Source of the DNA: Euwallacea fornicatus
Lineage: Eukaryota > Arthropoda > Insecta > Coleoptera > Curculionidae
Length of the DNA: 64,000 nucleotides
Reading direction: 5' to 3'
Assembly: GCF_040115645.1 (NCBI RefSeq)
Contig: NC_089552.1
Location: 4,650,001-4,714,000 of the forward strand
The translations under genes were made by a program, and so were the position numbers. The number at the start of each line of letters is the position of its first letter. Position 1 is the stretch's first letter. This document shows positions 13,301 through 23,918 of this stretch, piece after piece. The notes beneath the pieces were generated by a model. It searched no databases. It saw nothing but the letters and a program-made list of their open reading frames with translations, and was not told where the DNA came from.

Positions 13301-16300
13301 AGCAATGGTGACGACTTGACTTTGATAGCGGACTTTCTGAATCAATGCTAAAAAAACTATGGCTAAGTAAAGAAGGGCAGCTATTGTTGAAAGTTCACAT
13401 AACTAACCCAAATTCCCATTTTAACGGCTCAAACCAAAGAGAAAGGTATGGTTTCTTACAGTAGGTAGGTCATAGATGAACGACGTTTATGTATGAAATG
13501 ACGAAAAATGAGGCGGCACTCGCCATCTTAATGATCATGTCAGGACCGCTGAAGGTTATTAGACAAACGAAATCGTGAACTTTGAGAGAACACAATTCAC
13601 GAGTTGACCATAACGTGCTTCGTGAATCGACCGAAAGCAAATATTTACGAGACTGGGGTATAATCAATGCATTGAGCATCGAGTCATTGTAAATTAATGG
13701 TATTGATCATTTAAGTAGATGCAGTGGGAGTCATCAAGGTATTATAGATACATGAAAAATTAGTCATGACAGACATGAAATATCTAAGTGTAAAAGCTAT
13801 TTTTACATTTAGTTCAAGGCATCATCTTACATCAGGCTTTCTAAAAAAAATTTACCGGCAAGTAGTGAGTAGCAAAAACATAAATGAAAAAAAGTATATT
13901 TTGTTGTGACTAAAACACCTTCTTAATACGACACTTCTCAAACAAAAAAGACATTTTGTTCCTACAAGCCAAAGGCACAAGGTCTCACACATATGATGTG
14001 TAATGTTCTCGTGAGACACTATGCTTCACAAATATGATAAGCAATTTTCTCATGAGACCAATACGTTACGAGTGTGATAAGTAATTTTTTCGTGAGGCAC
14101 AATATATTGCGAGTGTGACAAGTAATTTTCACACATATTTCACACTTCACTTTTTTTAAGACTGCAAATACCATGAAAAATTTTTTGAAATCTATAACTT
14201 TGTGAAACGAGTGTTGATGAGATTCTCTGATACGTGCAAAAATAATATGGCACGAGTGAAACAACATAACATTTCCTAATGAGTTTCATAAATGATTCTT
14301 TGTAATTTTGCTGCACAGTCAGAAGGAAAAAACACAGAAATTTGAAGTTACTCAAATTGTACTGGTTATATCTGAAATATAAAACTAGCAATCGCTATTG
14401 TTATCGGTCCCATATTTCTTAACTGACTTACAAAATTAAGGTGATAAAAATTCATAATTTTCTTATAAGAATTAAACGGTGTACATGGAACAAAGAAAAG
14501 AAAAAAAGCGTCTTATTATTTTTTGTTTTTCTCTCATTGGTTTAAATCTTTTAATACAAATAATTTTAAAATTGGCTCCCCTCTATTCAGCTTTTTCTCA
14601 ACTTTTGATTACAGGCAAATTAACCAAATAATTTACGTTGTAATTTTTTCCGATCTTTTGTAACATTTCTACCAGAAAAACTGGTCAAATTCTGAGACCA
14701 ATAATGTGACATGAGATAAGAATCTGGTCAGTCATTTAGTCAGGGTCAACGGGTAACGTCAGCCGAACGAAAAATTAGAACCCACGATTATTGGTATCAT
14801 CCAAGGTTTTGACGTTCCTTATAGACCACATAGTTTAAAAAGTAGACTACTATTGATGGCATACCAAAACATGTCACATCAAACATCAACAAAATGAAAA
14901 AGCTGTAATTATATGTAATTTTCCGTTCAGCTCTACTACCTAACATTACTACAATACATTTCCGGCTATACACTAGCACCAAGAAGGTGAAACCAAGCCA
15001 CCCTGTATATGAGGTGGGCAGGCAAACAAGAACTTACGTAGAAAAAAATACGTGAAAATATATTGGCCACAATTAATACATCCATCACACTGACTAAACA
15101 GTAGAGACTGAAAATAATACCTTCAGTGGAGTTAATATCCTCAGTAACAGAAGCTGTCTGTTATAGCTTGTGAGCATATACAGTATGTTCCCGAAAAAGT
15201 CAAACGACCCTTAAAAAAATTTTTTTTTAATTAGAGTGTTTTTTTATTTGGTCGTGCTTAATTCAAGACTAATTCAAAATACTATTCCTGTCGAAATAAA
15301 CATGTATTGTTTATTATTAGATTTTATATTATTTTTCAACTTGTAAACTATATTTCTTGAAAATATGGCGAATGCAAAATTTATCTACACTCTGACACAG
15401 TTGAGTACAATTAAATTTTTATCGAAACCTATGAGCTTCAAATGCATTTCTAATTTATTTTATAAATATCTTACCATTTATTGATTATTACAGTTTATGA
15501 GCACATATAGCGTGTATCCGGATAGGTGAAACAAATTATGTATAATTTTTAAAAAATCTCAAATTAAAATTCCTTTTTTTATGTGTGACCTTGCTTGATT
15601 AAAGACTATTTACCACCATGATAACTTGTAAAATGAGCATGTATTTTATTTTGTATTGCTGCCTAATTCGTAAATCATTTTTCTTGAAAATATGATTTCA
15701 CATATATCTACTAGTACTACTGTAACTAACACAGTTGGATGCAAATGGGTATTTATCGAAATCTACCAGTCTCAAATCTGTTTCCATCGCTTTTCATAAA
15801 CTTTTAACTCTTTATTAATCATTTTATGAGCATTATGAGCATATACAGTATTTCCCAGGATAGGTGAAATAGCTCTTGTAGAAGCCAAAAAAATCTAAAA
15901 AATTTTTTATGTTAACACGTCAATGACTGTTATATCTATTACTGTAACATTCTCATGACCCCGCACTCCACGATGGTGTTATTAAAGAACATTTTTGAAC
16001 CTACCAAATCCATCTAAATAACAAGTCTATTTGTGAGCACATTTCGATGGTGTACAAACACCTTGACTTTTGATTATTCACCTACCATCCAAAATAATAA
16101 ATCAATTAATAACAATGATTCTTAATGAATTCAAGGAACTTTTAACATCTTTTTCGACAATAATATGGCGTGCATCGCCAAATAATGGTCGCCCACAAAA
16201 GACGATCTTTATTATGAAAAATATACGTTTGTTGTGTGACTCAATTAGGTTGGTCATGTAAATAATTGTTGTTTTTCTTGTTTAAGTTTGGGAAACTCTA

Positions 16301-16810
16301 ATGGAAGGCCATCGATTCCAAAACACCACACCAAAACCCGAGAAAAAAGCGATGAAATCCAAGCCCAACTCCTATGAGGATGACTCCTTCTCTGACTACG
16401 AGGACTATGGAGTTCAGAACTCGGGTGTTGCCCGGTTGGACAATGTTTATGTTCTCCCTCCTCCGAAGGACTTTGTCATTAATGTGGCTGACAAGGAGCC
16501 TCAATACGTGGAAGAGGTCACTGAAGGCTCTGGAAGTGTCGATATCCTCAAAACCCCTGATGGTAAAGGAGTGTTCAACAGGTTCCAGAACCAATTTCGC
16601 CCAATAGATGTGACAACGGAGAAAGTTGCTTCCAGCACCAAAAAGCCTCTCCTCAATGGGGAGGCACATTACATTCATAACCCACTAGAGGGTCCTTTGG
16701 TAATTCGGGTTTACCCCGATGGGACTCCAGTGAAGGAGAGCACGAAGACTCCTCAAGATTACGATTTGAGGCAGTACAAGCTCCAGCATGTTAAAATCCC
16801 CAAACTTTAA
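4391..16810 (+). CDS. Secreted protein, rhythmically expressed gene 5 (REG-5)-like
   Basis: Three exons join in frame: 4391-4489, 12886-13057 and 16287-16810, giving 264 residues. Exon 1 encodes a signal peptide (hydrophobic core GLAGVLCLCALFG, probable cleavage near residue 20) and the conserved mature start SAIPMWEYLS. Exon 2 continues phase 0 with YIYSLFANQVDKFC and a second Cys shortly after, then a GLGTLKNMDEDRLDAMDPYQR stretch (shown here as one run; residues 67-87). Exon 3 joins in phase 1 (ANSI-IWETLMEG) and is polar, acidic and repeat-free, ending HVKIPKL. The ATG at 4391 is chosen because the in-frame upstream codons are not ATG and the signal peptide starts there. Donors are GTAAGT-like; the exon 3 acceptor is the weaker TTTAAG. 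I recognise the family as the insect REG-5 type from the SAIPMWE and DPYQR motifs; its biochemical role is not known to me. Introns are 8.4 and 3.2 kb. Confidence 0.72.
4490..6479. other. REG-5 intron 1, proximal part
   Basis: AT-rich intron sequence. Apart from the homopolymer junction at 5144-5166 I see no conserved coding segment or transposon end. Short open frames on the minus strand (for example near 5545-5733 and 5817-6032) lack splice context and family signals. Confidence 0.4.
5144..5166 (+). repeat. T11-G12 homopolymer junction
   Basis: Eleven T are followed directly by twelve G. Such a run is slippage-prone and a likely site of sequencing or assembly length error, and the G tract could form G-quadruplex or triplex structures only together with other tracts. 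Confidence 0.8.
6480..7740. other. GC-rich block inside REG-5 intron 1, unidentified
   Basis: This 1.2-kb stretch contrasts with the AT-rich intron by its GC-rich runs (for example around 6490-6510, 6845-6870 and 7000-7035), CpG content and polypurine/polypyrimidine patches, and a T-rich run with a GGGGGG tract near 7570-7600. Two overlapping open frames at 7244-7507 on the plus strand are short and show no family signal. Composition resembles untranslated or LTR sequence of a retroelement inserted from a different compositional background, but no reverse transcriptase, integrase or LTR pair is visible. Confidence 0.3.
7790..8110 (-). pseudogene. Decayed Tc1-like (DD34E) transposase fragment
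   Basis: Minus-strand translation gives a block resembling the second Asp region (QEDGDYNTQ) and, after an in-frame stop, WIDSPDLSPIEN, the Tc1 signature SPDLNPIEN. Counting from the second Asp of EDGD to the Glu of PIEN gives 34 intervening residues, as in DD34E Tc1 elements. The N-terminal half is missing or scrambled, and stops interrupt the frame, so the copy is dead. A possible end sequence (GGAACACCCTATATAA) lies on the plus strand near 8246. Confidence 0.6.
8120..10130. other. REG-5 intron 1, middle part
   Basis: A 140-codon plus-strand open frame at 8094-8516 overlaps the Tc1 relic on the other strand and has no recognisable domain; I treat it as chance. CCCTGTACA near 9455 resembles a mariner right end. 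Nothing else can be supported. Confidence 0.35.
10135..10770 (-). CDS. Possible two-exon gene nested in REG-5 intron 1, unknown family
   Basis: Two minus-strand open frames can be joined: exon 1 10770-10564 (ATG start, 69 codons, ending in FLFNNE before a GTTTCA donor) and exon 2 10377-10135 (80 residues plus stop, after a CATAAG acceptor), both phase 0, total 149 residues. The product would be basic and moderately hydrophobic, with a KVIKKVIEEHKPAYDPAHH segment (residues about 27-43) and KHIGHAVKKGYKFVPGNH in the second half. I recognise no domain. The donor is weak, upstream exons may exist, and it could equally be a fragment of a retrocopy or transposon. Residue composition looks coding, unlike most other frames in this intron. 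Confidence 0.3.
10800..12880. other. REG-5 intron 1, distal part
   Basis: Plus-strand open frames at 11118-11378 and 11411-11641 show no domain or splice support. TATAAATTC at about 11101 and a doubled GTCAGT at about 11167 look promoter-like but are too far apart for a core promoter. Confidence 0.3.
13988..14130. repeat. 41-bp imperfect tandem repeat, about 3.5 copies
   Basis: In REG-5 intron 2. The core (T/C)ATGATAAG(C/T)AATTTTCTCGTGAGAC recurs with its GA(T/C) at 13995, 14036, 14076 and 14117, a period of 40-41 bp. Units differ at several positions, so the array is not very recent. Confidence 0.75.
15171..15905. repeat. Long tandem duplication (327-338 bp units), two full copies and a partial third
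   Basis: In REG-5 intron 2. The landmark TGAGCA(T/C)ATA(C/T)AG(T/C) with a following GATAGGTGAAA occurs at 15171, 15498 and 15836. Units 1 and 2 share, in the same order, CTTGATTAAAGACTA-like, AACTTGTAAA, TTTCTTGAAAATATG, ATCTAC, ACACAGTTG and TTTATCGAAA(C/T)CTA segments. Identity is moderate, which indicates an old duplication. No coding potential. Confidence 0.75.
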
Positions 16811-17500
16811 GCAGAACTATGGAAATGGTCCGTAAACTGTGCCAAACAATTTTTTAGTGCTGACCAGAGCACTTGGTGGTGATTATAAGTGCAAATAAGC
16901 TCTGTTTGAAGAATGAACGGAAGTTATGAGGATTTGGGTTTGATTCAGGACCGTTAGTGTGAAAACCACACAACGTTCTTGACTTAAATCAAGAGTTTGT
17001 GATATTATGAATCATAATTATTTATTTTTGTATTGTCCCTTATACGGCAATAAGGTATATGTATACTTTACCGCAAGGATGAATGTGCAGATGCGTGTCA
17101 TAATTTATTAAATGAGTGTTTGTGTGTCGTGTGCCCATGAACCCATGGGCTTCGTGGGTGAATGTAGGTATAATACTTTGTAATTTAGTATCCTATTTTA
17201 AGAATTTACTGAACGTTTAATGCAGAGGTTCTATTATTTCTTCAATTCGAAATACAGGTTTATAAAATATTGACCGCAAGTAATTTTATTGCCAATCCCT
17301 TGTTTGCAGCAATTACTTTTGGGTTTTAGATGCCAAACAACTGTTAAAAATATACGAAAATTAAATCAATTAAATTTCCACGTACTCAAATTACCCAACC
17401 TTTACGGGTTTAGGATAATTACGAAATTTTTAAATTTATGTGTCATCAAATAAGAAAGTTATAAGTCGCTGTGGTCGTGTAACGGTGCCAAAATAAATTA
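16811..17500 (+). other. Likely 3' UTR of the REG-5-like gene
   Basis: Sequence after the stop at 16808-16810 has no coding character. The first canonical AATAAA is at 17492-17497, which would give a 3' UTR of about 0.7 kb. Cleavage could occur earlier at a variant signal. Confidence 0.4.
17492..17497 (+). promoter_or_regulatory. Candidate poly(A) signal AATAAA of the REG-5-like gene
   Basis: Canonical hexamer about 680 bp after the stop codon; no closer AATAAA was seen. Confidence 0.4.
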
Positions 17501-18830
17501 ATTTTATGATTGGTTAAGTAACTGGAAACTCCGGTAATTTAATTGGAGTTTCTCAATTTTATGTTAGCGTTTATTGCGACTTGATAAGCCGACATACCTA
17601 TATGTCTATAGAGAGAGTGGTTAATGGGAAAATATGTTTCCAAAGCTTTAATTCTTCGTGAAGCACTATGTGCAAAAAAAACGAACCCAATGTTAATGTA
17701 TTGAATTTGGTGGGTTGGGAGCCCCCTGTCCTTCACTTCGATTTATGCCTATTGTGACCAAATTGCATTGTATTAAATTGGGAGGATTAGAACACCAGAC
17801 CTGCAATCTCTGTTACATACTTTTTGGACAGGATGTATTAGAAATCTTGGTCACGTCTGTTTTATTTTTTCGGAAAACCTTAGACATACTGTATTACCCC
17901 ATATATATAATATATTCTAGTAAAATCTTGGGTACTTCCCTTGAGACCTTGATGGTAAGACTAATGACTTCACGTTATCAAGGTTTGATAAAATCTATTC
18001 TTTTCTCCAACATGTACATTCTAGAATTGGGAATATTCATCCACGCAACTGTTATTTCAATGAGAAAATATGTGAAGTATTTCCACATCTTAAAACTTTT
18101 TCTTCTAGATTTTGTAGTACCAAATTTTCGAATTTCTACTCAATTTTTGTCCTTAATATTAACAATGTGTAATCTAGGGATAGAATTACTAGATATCTTG
18201 TAGCTTTCACTTTTAAGTAAATGAGGAAAAACAGTATTCTGTAAGCCGCCGATTATAACACGGAAAAAAGAGCTAAAATTATCTATTCAACCAATAACAA
18301 TACTTATCCTTTATCATAAAATAGTATCAAGAAAATCACGCTAAGAAATTCCTTCAATATACAGACAAGTTATGCAAAATGAATTTTCTAAAGACGGCCT
18401 CTAAAATTTCCACTTCTTCAAATATATTTTGACGTGGTGCCATTTATGCATTACTACAGTAGTTAAGTGTTTTTCACGAAAAAATATTTAACCTTTTTTC
18501 GCAACTAGAGAGCGGCAAAAGGAATCTTTCCCTGTTTAAATCTAGTTCTTTATATGACTTGTAAAGAACACCACCAGAAAAAAATCAATAATTTTTAAAT
18601 TAAACATATTTTTCTTTGTAAATTGTTCAGAAATAATAAACCACCAATACAATTTATTTTCACTCCTAGATTTCTCAAAATTAAATCAATTTATAGAATA
18701 AAACCCTTCTGTGTTTCACATTTACCAAGAAAGCTTATTAAGTGTTTATTAATCTTGGAATGAATTACATAAAAAATATCAAAGAAAACTGAAAAATTTT
18801 CTCATGTGTTCGAAAATTTGATCCTCGAGG
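17500..18830. other. Intergenic sequence between REG-5-like gene and ALG11
   Basis: A 162-codon plus-strand open frame (17715-18203) is rich in Ile, Leu, Phe and Tyr as expected from translating AT-rich DNA, and has no start context, splice site or domain that I can support. Nothing else seen. Confidence 0.4.
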
Positions 18831-19175
18831 AATCAGTGGCATACATGACAATTTTGTGTTAAAAAATCAAGTAAAAATTTAATGCTCTAATTTCAACGAG
18901 ATTTGGTTCCGAAGTAGGCGTACGACACAGCTTTGACATGCCTCGATCAAAACTCTAATCAGAAAACTTCGATTTTTTGGGTTCAAAAAATACTATGGAC
19001 TATACATCATGAAAATTTTTTACCCAAAAAATCAAAGTTGTCTCATTTGTGTTTTGACCGCGACATGTCAAAGCTGTATCGTATGCCTACTGCGAAACTA
19101 AATCTCCTTGAAATCAGTGCAATTAATTTTTACTTAGTTTTGTATGCAAAATTGTTATGCACGCCACTGGTTTTT
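18831..19175. repeat. Fold-back palindrome with about 165-bp imperfect arms
   Basis: The left arm (about 18831-18995) and the reverse complement of the right arm (about 19010-19175) share in order ATCAGTGGC.TAC/GCA, ACAATTTTG, AAGTAAAAATT, GAGATTT, AGTAGGC.TACGA, CAGCTTTGACATG, GGTCAAAAC and GATTTTTTGGG. Short mismatches are spread over the arms (I judge roughly 80% identity by eye), and the loop is short. It could be a fold-back MITE or a transcribed hairpin; the open frame running through it is a by-product. Confidence 0.75.
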
Positions 19176-19457
19176 CGTTGTATTCACAAGTCTCACATTT
19201 TAAAACCACTTTTTTCATGGGTTTTAGACCAAGAAATTTTCGAAGTTGTGTTCGACTCCTGTCAAGTGTCTTACTGTTCGCGATTGCACGCATTAGTATT
19301 GTTGGATAATGGGCATATCTGCAAAGTTCTTATGGTGGTGATACTCTGAATAATCGGTTAAAACTGATTCATCTTTACAGAAATGTAATACATTTTTGAA
19401 TTTCGCACTTACGGAACATTAAAAAAACAATATAACTTTACTAGACAAATACTTTGT

Positions 19458-19463
19458 TTTAAT
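19458..19463 (-). promoter_or_regulatory. Possible variant poly(A) signal (ATTAAA) of ALG11
   Basis: ATTAAA on the minus strand about 210 nt after the ALG11 stop. No canonical AATAAA was seen between the stop and this point. Low certainty. Confidence 0.25.
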
Positions 19464-19670
19464 GCATTGATAATAATTAGTGTACAGACTATTAATTGTC
19501 AAACAAAAACATAACAGAAATATGTATTCAACTTAATAATATGACAATGCCTTAAGTAAACATATAAAAATATATTTCTGTTTCAGTACGGAGGAGCTTT
19601 CATTTAGAAGTTTCAAATTTTGAATGCCCGTCCACATTGTCAGTAGCACTTCACACGTTTCTTACAAAGT

Positions 19671-22600
19671 CTACTTAAAAATCGGTTCAATGGCTCTCAA
19701 AAAGTCGTCCTCGAATTTTTTCACGCTAAATCTTTCACAACTAGCCCGTGCTTTCTCCCTGATATCCACTATTTCTACCTCTCTCGCTTCTATGATCCAT
19801 TTAAGTATATGTGCAAATTCATCAGCAGTATTCGCCAAGAACCCCAATCTGGAACCCTCGGACGTCTCTATAATATCAAGCAGAGGTCCTCCAGATTTAT
19901 GAGCCGCCATTATCAGACCAGCTGCCATTTGCTCAACCACGCTTATACCAAAATGCTCGTCTAGCATTGTATGAATCCCTATATACGCCTTGCTAAACTC
20001 GTCAAGAAGCTCACTATAAGGAATGTTCACTCTAAATTCGACGTTATTTTCTAACGATAAATGTTTGGAAAGGTCTTGCAAGTCTTTAATTCTCTCAGAG
20101 TCTCCTTGGTTGCGACAGCCACCGCAGAGGACTAAAGTGACGTTGTCGAAGACATTATCGGGCACGATTTCCCTAAGTTCATAGAGTGCTTGTAGTTGCA
20201 ACGGATGGTCCTTCTCGGGTCTAAATTGAGCCAAACTTAAAATGCGTATTTTTGTCGGCTTTTCAGGATTTCTTTGGATCTTTTTCAAGTGTTCTACTTC
20301 ACATGGGGGATAAACTAGAGACATTGGTGTGTTCCATAGAATTTGAAGATTTTCTAACGTAAAGGTTGAATTGACTATTGTGGCATCGGAGCAGTTCCCA
20401 GCAAGATCATACAACTAAAATTCTCATACTAGACTGTATACGCAGAAAAAACATCATAAACTTACCCAAGCAATAAAATGATAATAAATCAGTTTTGTGT
20501 AGGTTAAAGTAGAACTTTTTACAATAAAGTTCCTATTATTGTACATACTTCTCCTGCTTTGTACTCTCCTAAGCATATCTTTGGTGATAATTGGATAATG
20601 AACGTAACAGCCTGTTTTACATCCTCCCAGAAACTTAAACAATGGCAAGGAGAATGTGAACCCAGTAGTGTCGATAAAAATATCTGCAATAATAAGATTC
20701 AGTAAGAATTTATCAGAATAGTTATGTTGGAATATGCTAAAGATATAACTCTGATAAATGTGCTGGCCATGGATATAACATGTGATCAAAGGCAAAAAAG
20801 TTTTAATATAACTAATATAATTGCTAATCATAGATACCTGGATTTACTTTGCTTATGGCTTCAAGACTCAAGTAGACAGATCCTAAAATTTGACCCAGTA
20901 ATGTAAAAATGGGATACATGCAGGCTTCAACCCATTTTCTTTTCGTTAGATACACAAATTTCACTCGATCTGAATTTATTTCTACATTCAACGAATTTTT
21001 CACTTTTCTTTTAATTTCTAATGGGGAAAATTCAATATCTCCAGTATAAATATAAAATATAGCTTGAGGATATCTGTAATATAAAAACATGTAGAATAAA
21101 AAAAGGCTTTGCTCTTACATGAAAAGTGAAATTTTACTGAAAAATGTGTAATGCTTAAAAGAATTCAGATTGCTATGGAATAGTACATTAACCACCAAGG
21201 TTCTGAAGTACATCATTATGACCTTAACATTAAGTTTAAAAATTAGCACATAACTGAAGATTCTATGGTGTGATAGTCACCTGCATTTTGCAACCGCAGT
21301 TTTTACAAGCTATTTCTTGACCATAAGCATAGATATTTTAGTTCCATCATTTTTGTCAGTAAAATTTCCATTTTACCTAATGGAAAAAATTTAACAAGAT
21401 ATTTAGATTTCATATCAAAAGTATCTTATGAAAGTCCTAAATTCATCTTTCTACAATAAGTATAAGTTGGATATTTCAAAACTATTGCGAGAAATATTCG
21501 GAATTTTTCAAATCTGAAAGCAAATCCCAAATCAGTACTAGTTTGTGCAACTTCTATTTGATTCTATATGGACCAACCTTATGCCTCTTTAAATAACTGA
21601 GGTATTTATTAATAAGCTCAAAAAACAATCCTTTAGTATACTGTAGACGATTTTTGTACAATAGTGAAATACTATGTTGTTCCAAGTGATAAATTCAAAA
21701 ATTAAGTCTTTTAAAGTCATTAGTGGAAAAAAGTAATATGTTACGTGCTTTTTTCACTTCCTGTTGTGACTCAGAAAGCATAAGTAGTTACATACTTTTC
21801 TAATAAAGCCCTTAATGCAACCCATAACACCTTTTCTCCTCCTCCACCAGCATTAGCGTAAGGATGAAAAATTCCCACACTCAGCTGATCCCCTCTCTTC
21901 AGTTTTTCTGACTTAAAAGTGTACTTAAAGTAATAGTATGTTAATGGTAGTACTATTGTGGATGCTAAGACCAAAAACAGGCAGGCAGCAAGAGCCAGTT
22001 TTATGGTAACTGCTAGGGAGAACCTGAAAATAATTGGTACCCATCAAAATATGTTTGCATTTTGAAATGTAAATAGGATATGTTGCATAATGGATTACTA
22101 CAGATTTATAGTATCTGCCAAATTTATGCTACATGAATGGTGAGCTGAGTTAACATGAGCAATAGAGCATTGATTAACCAGGGATAGTTTTAAAAGACCT
22201 ATTTAACAGTAACTTTTCCTAGAGAAAAAACTACTGCATAGTTTAAAATTCAGTGCATAGAATGTAGTTAAAACTACATAGACAAATTTTAAAAAGTAAA
22301 ACAAGAAAGAGTATGAATGAGGCTAAAAGTTATGAATTAAAAAAAATAGATTAATCTTTTCCCATTTGGATTATTTCAAAACCCTTTATTTCTTATAGTA
22401 ACTAAGATCCCCATACTTGCAAAGAAAATTTGGAGCTCTGTAAGCAATAAACAGTATCTATTCAGTATTAGTAAGACCTAATTTTAATCAATGTAAAATA
22501 TGTGAATTTATCAGGATGAGGAGGAAGTTATAATAATTATATCTAAGTTTCTTTGGCATATCCAGTTGAATAAAAATGTAAATACAGCTAATACTTCAAA

Positions 22601-22672
22601 ATGTATTTCTCACTACTTTCCATATGTTATTAAATACACATATACTTACAAAAAGCTAATAATTGGGGACAT
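19671..22672 (-). CDS. Alg11: ALG11, GDP-Man:Man3GlcNAc2-PP-dolichol alpha-1,2-mannosyltransferase
   Basis: ALG11 adds the fourth and fifth mannoses to the dolichol-linked oligosaccharide on the cytosolic face of the ER. Five exons join in frame on the minus strand: 22672-22650, 22023-21796, 21073-20838, 20683-20466 and 20414-19671, giving 482 residues against about 490 in other animals. An N-terminal membrane anchor spans about residues 8-40. Family motifs are HPYANAGGGGEKVLW (61-75), FTLLGQ.LGS, NPDIFIDTTGF, GGCKTGCYVHYP, FRPEKDH (299-305) and the GT4 E-x7-E motif EHFGISVVE (E388, E396). Exon 1 is only 23 nt; its ATG at 22672 fits because it precedes a strong GTAAGT donor in the required phase 2. 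All junctions restore conserved residues (LLEK|YPQ, NP|DIF, AW|LYD). No damage is seen. Confidence 0.95.
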
Positions 22673-23918
22673 GATGTGGATACTTGATAAGAGGAATCTT
22701 TGCAAGAATACTTTCAAGTATATTAAAACTAATATACAGTAATAAATCCCAAGTGGCAATTACCACATTTTAAATAGCTCATTAGAACCATCACCTATTT
22801 GAACAGAAGAAATTTATTCTCTTTTTTTTGACAAAAATTTAAATTATCCCAAAGCGTTTTAGTTCTTTTTAGGAATTGTTTTAATGAATGTTTTTCTTAT
22901 TATTTTTTAATTTTTTAAAATAACCTTTTAGTTCGTAGTTCTGACTCTCATACTGTTAACAATGACATTGACAGATTAGTTGTAGCAGTAACCTCATGAC
23001 TAAGGGGTACGTTCAGTCATTCGAGGACACTAGTGTGAGTGTGACAAAAGTTCTTGATATGTGTGTGTTCGTGATAATGTGCTAGCAACAATATTAAAAG
23101 CAGTTTGGTGAAATAAATAATCGATTATTGCTTTTTTAATTTTATATATTTATAAAATTTACAATTTTTTATTTTATTTAAGTGGTATTGTATATCATGT
23201 GTAACTAAATATGTTTTAATCTGCGCAACCCGGTTATTTTGTTAGCAATTTTATAATACGTATCGCTACTGACAATCATTCTTGGATGCTCGTTACAAGA
23301 TATTACGCAATTCTTGGAAAATAGATGTACGTCGAAGGCGAGACTTTTTAGTCATAAGTTATCAGAGTTTTCTATCCCCTTAGAGTAGACGGTAAATCGT
23401 AAACATAGGGTATTTACGATGAAGAGTGTAAAACTGGGATAGTGAATGGGACCTGCGTTTACGATTCACCACAAACGCTAATTTTTTTTTAAATATCGCT
23501 CTCGTCAGCTTTAACAGCATGCGAAACGGAAGAACTAGTTCAATTTAAGTCATTTTTCATTTTATGGAAATTTCATCGCTATCACTGATCAAATCAAGTG
23601 TCAGTACGACCACACAACATATTAGTGATAATAATAAATGATAACCAACTTCATCATAATGATTGATGTCATTATTTATTTATATATATTTAACCTCAAA
23701 CTAATAAAAAAAAGCGGGACGTTAAATTTGGGCCAGAGATGTAAATGTAAACAGGAAACTTAATTTAAAATTGTTATATTTAGCGTATTTTTTTAAAGAG
23801 TTTCTATTTGTTTTATGTTATAAAAATGTGTTTAAATGGTGCCTAAGTTGACCAGTTAGGAGTTATTTAATTTATCATACCTTGCCCCTTTACACCCACC
23901 TACGAATTTCAATTTAAA
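22673..23918. promoter_or_regulatory. Head-to-head intergenic region of ALG11 and RAD54
   Basis: About 1.25 kb separates the two divergent start codons, so the promoters and 5' leaders of both genes must lie here. The sequence is very AT-rich between 22700 and 22930 and again after 23100. I could not identify a convincing TATA-initiator pair for either gene. CpG is not enriched. Confidence 0.4.

Noticed and set aside
17715..18203. 162-codon plus-strand open frame downstream of the REG-5-like gene
   Set aside because: Composition is that of translated AT-rich DNA (Ile, Leu, Phe, Tyr), with no domain, start context or splice support.
18933..19349. 138-codon open frame
   Set aside because: Runs through both arms of the fold-back palindrome; explained by that repeat.
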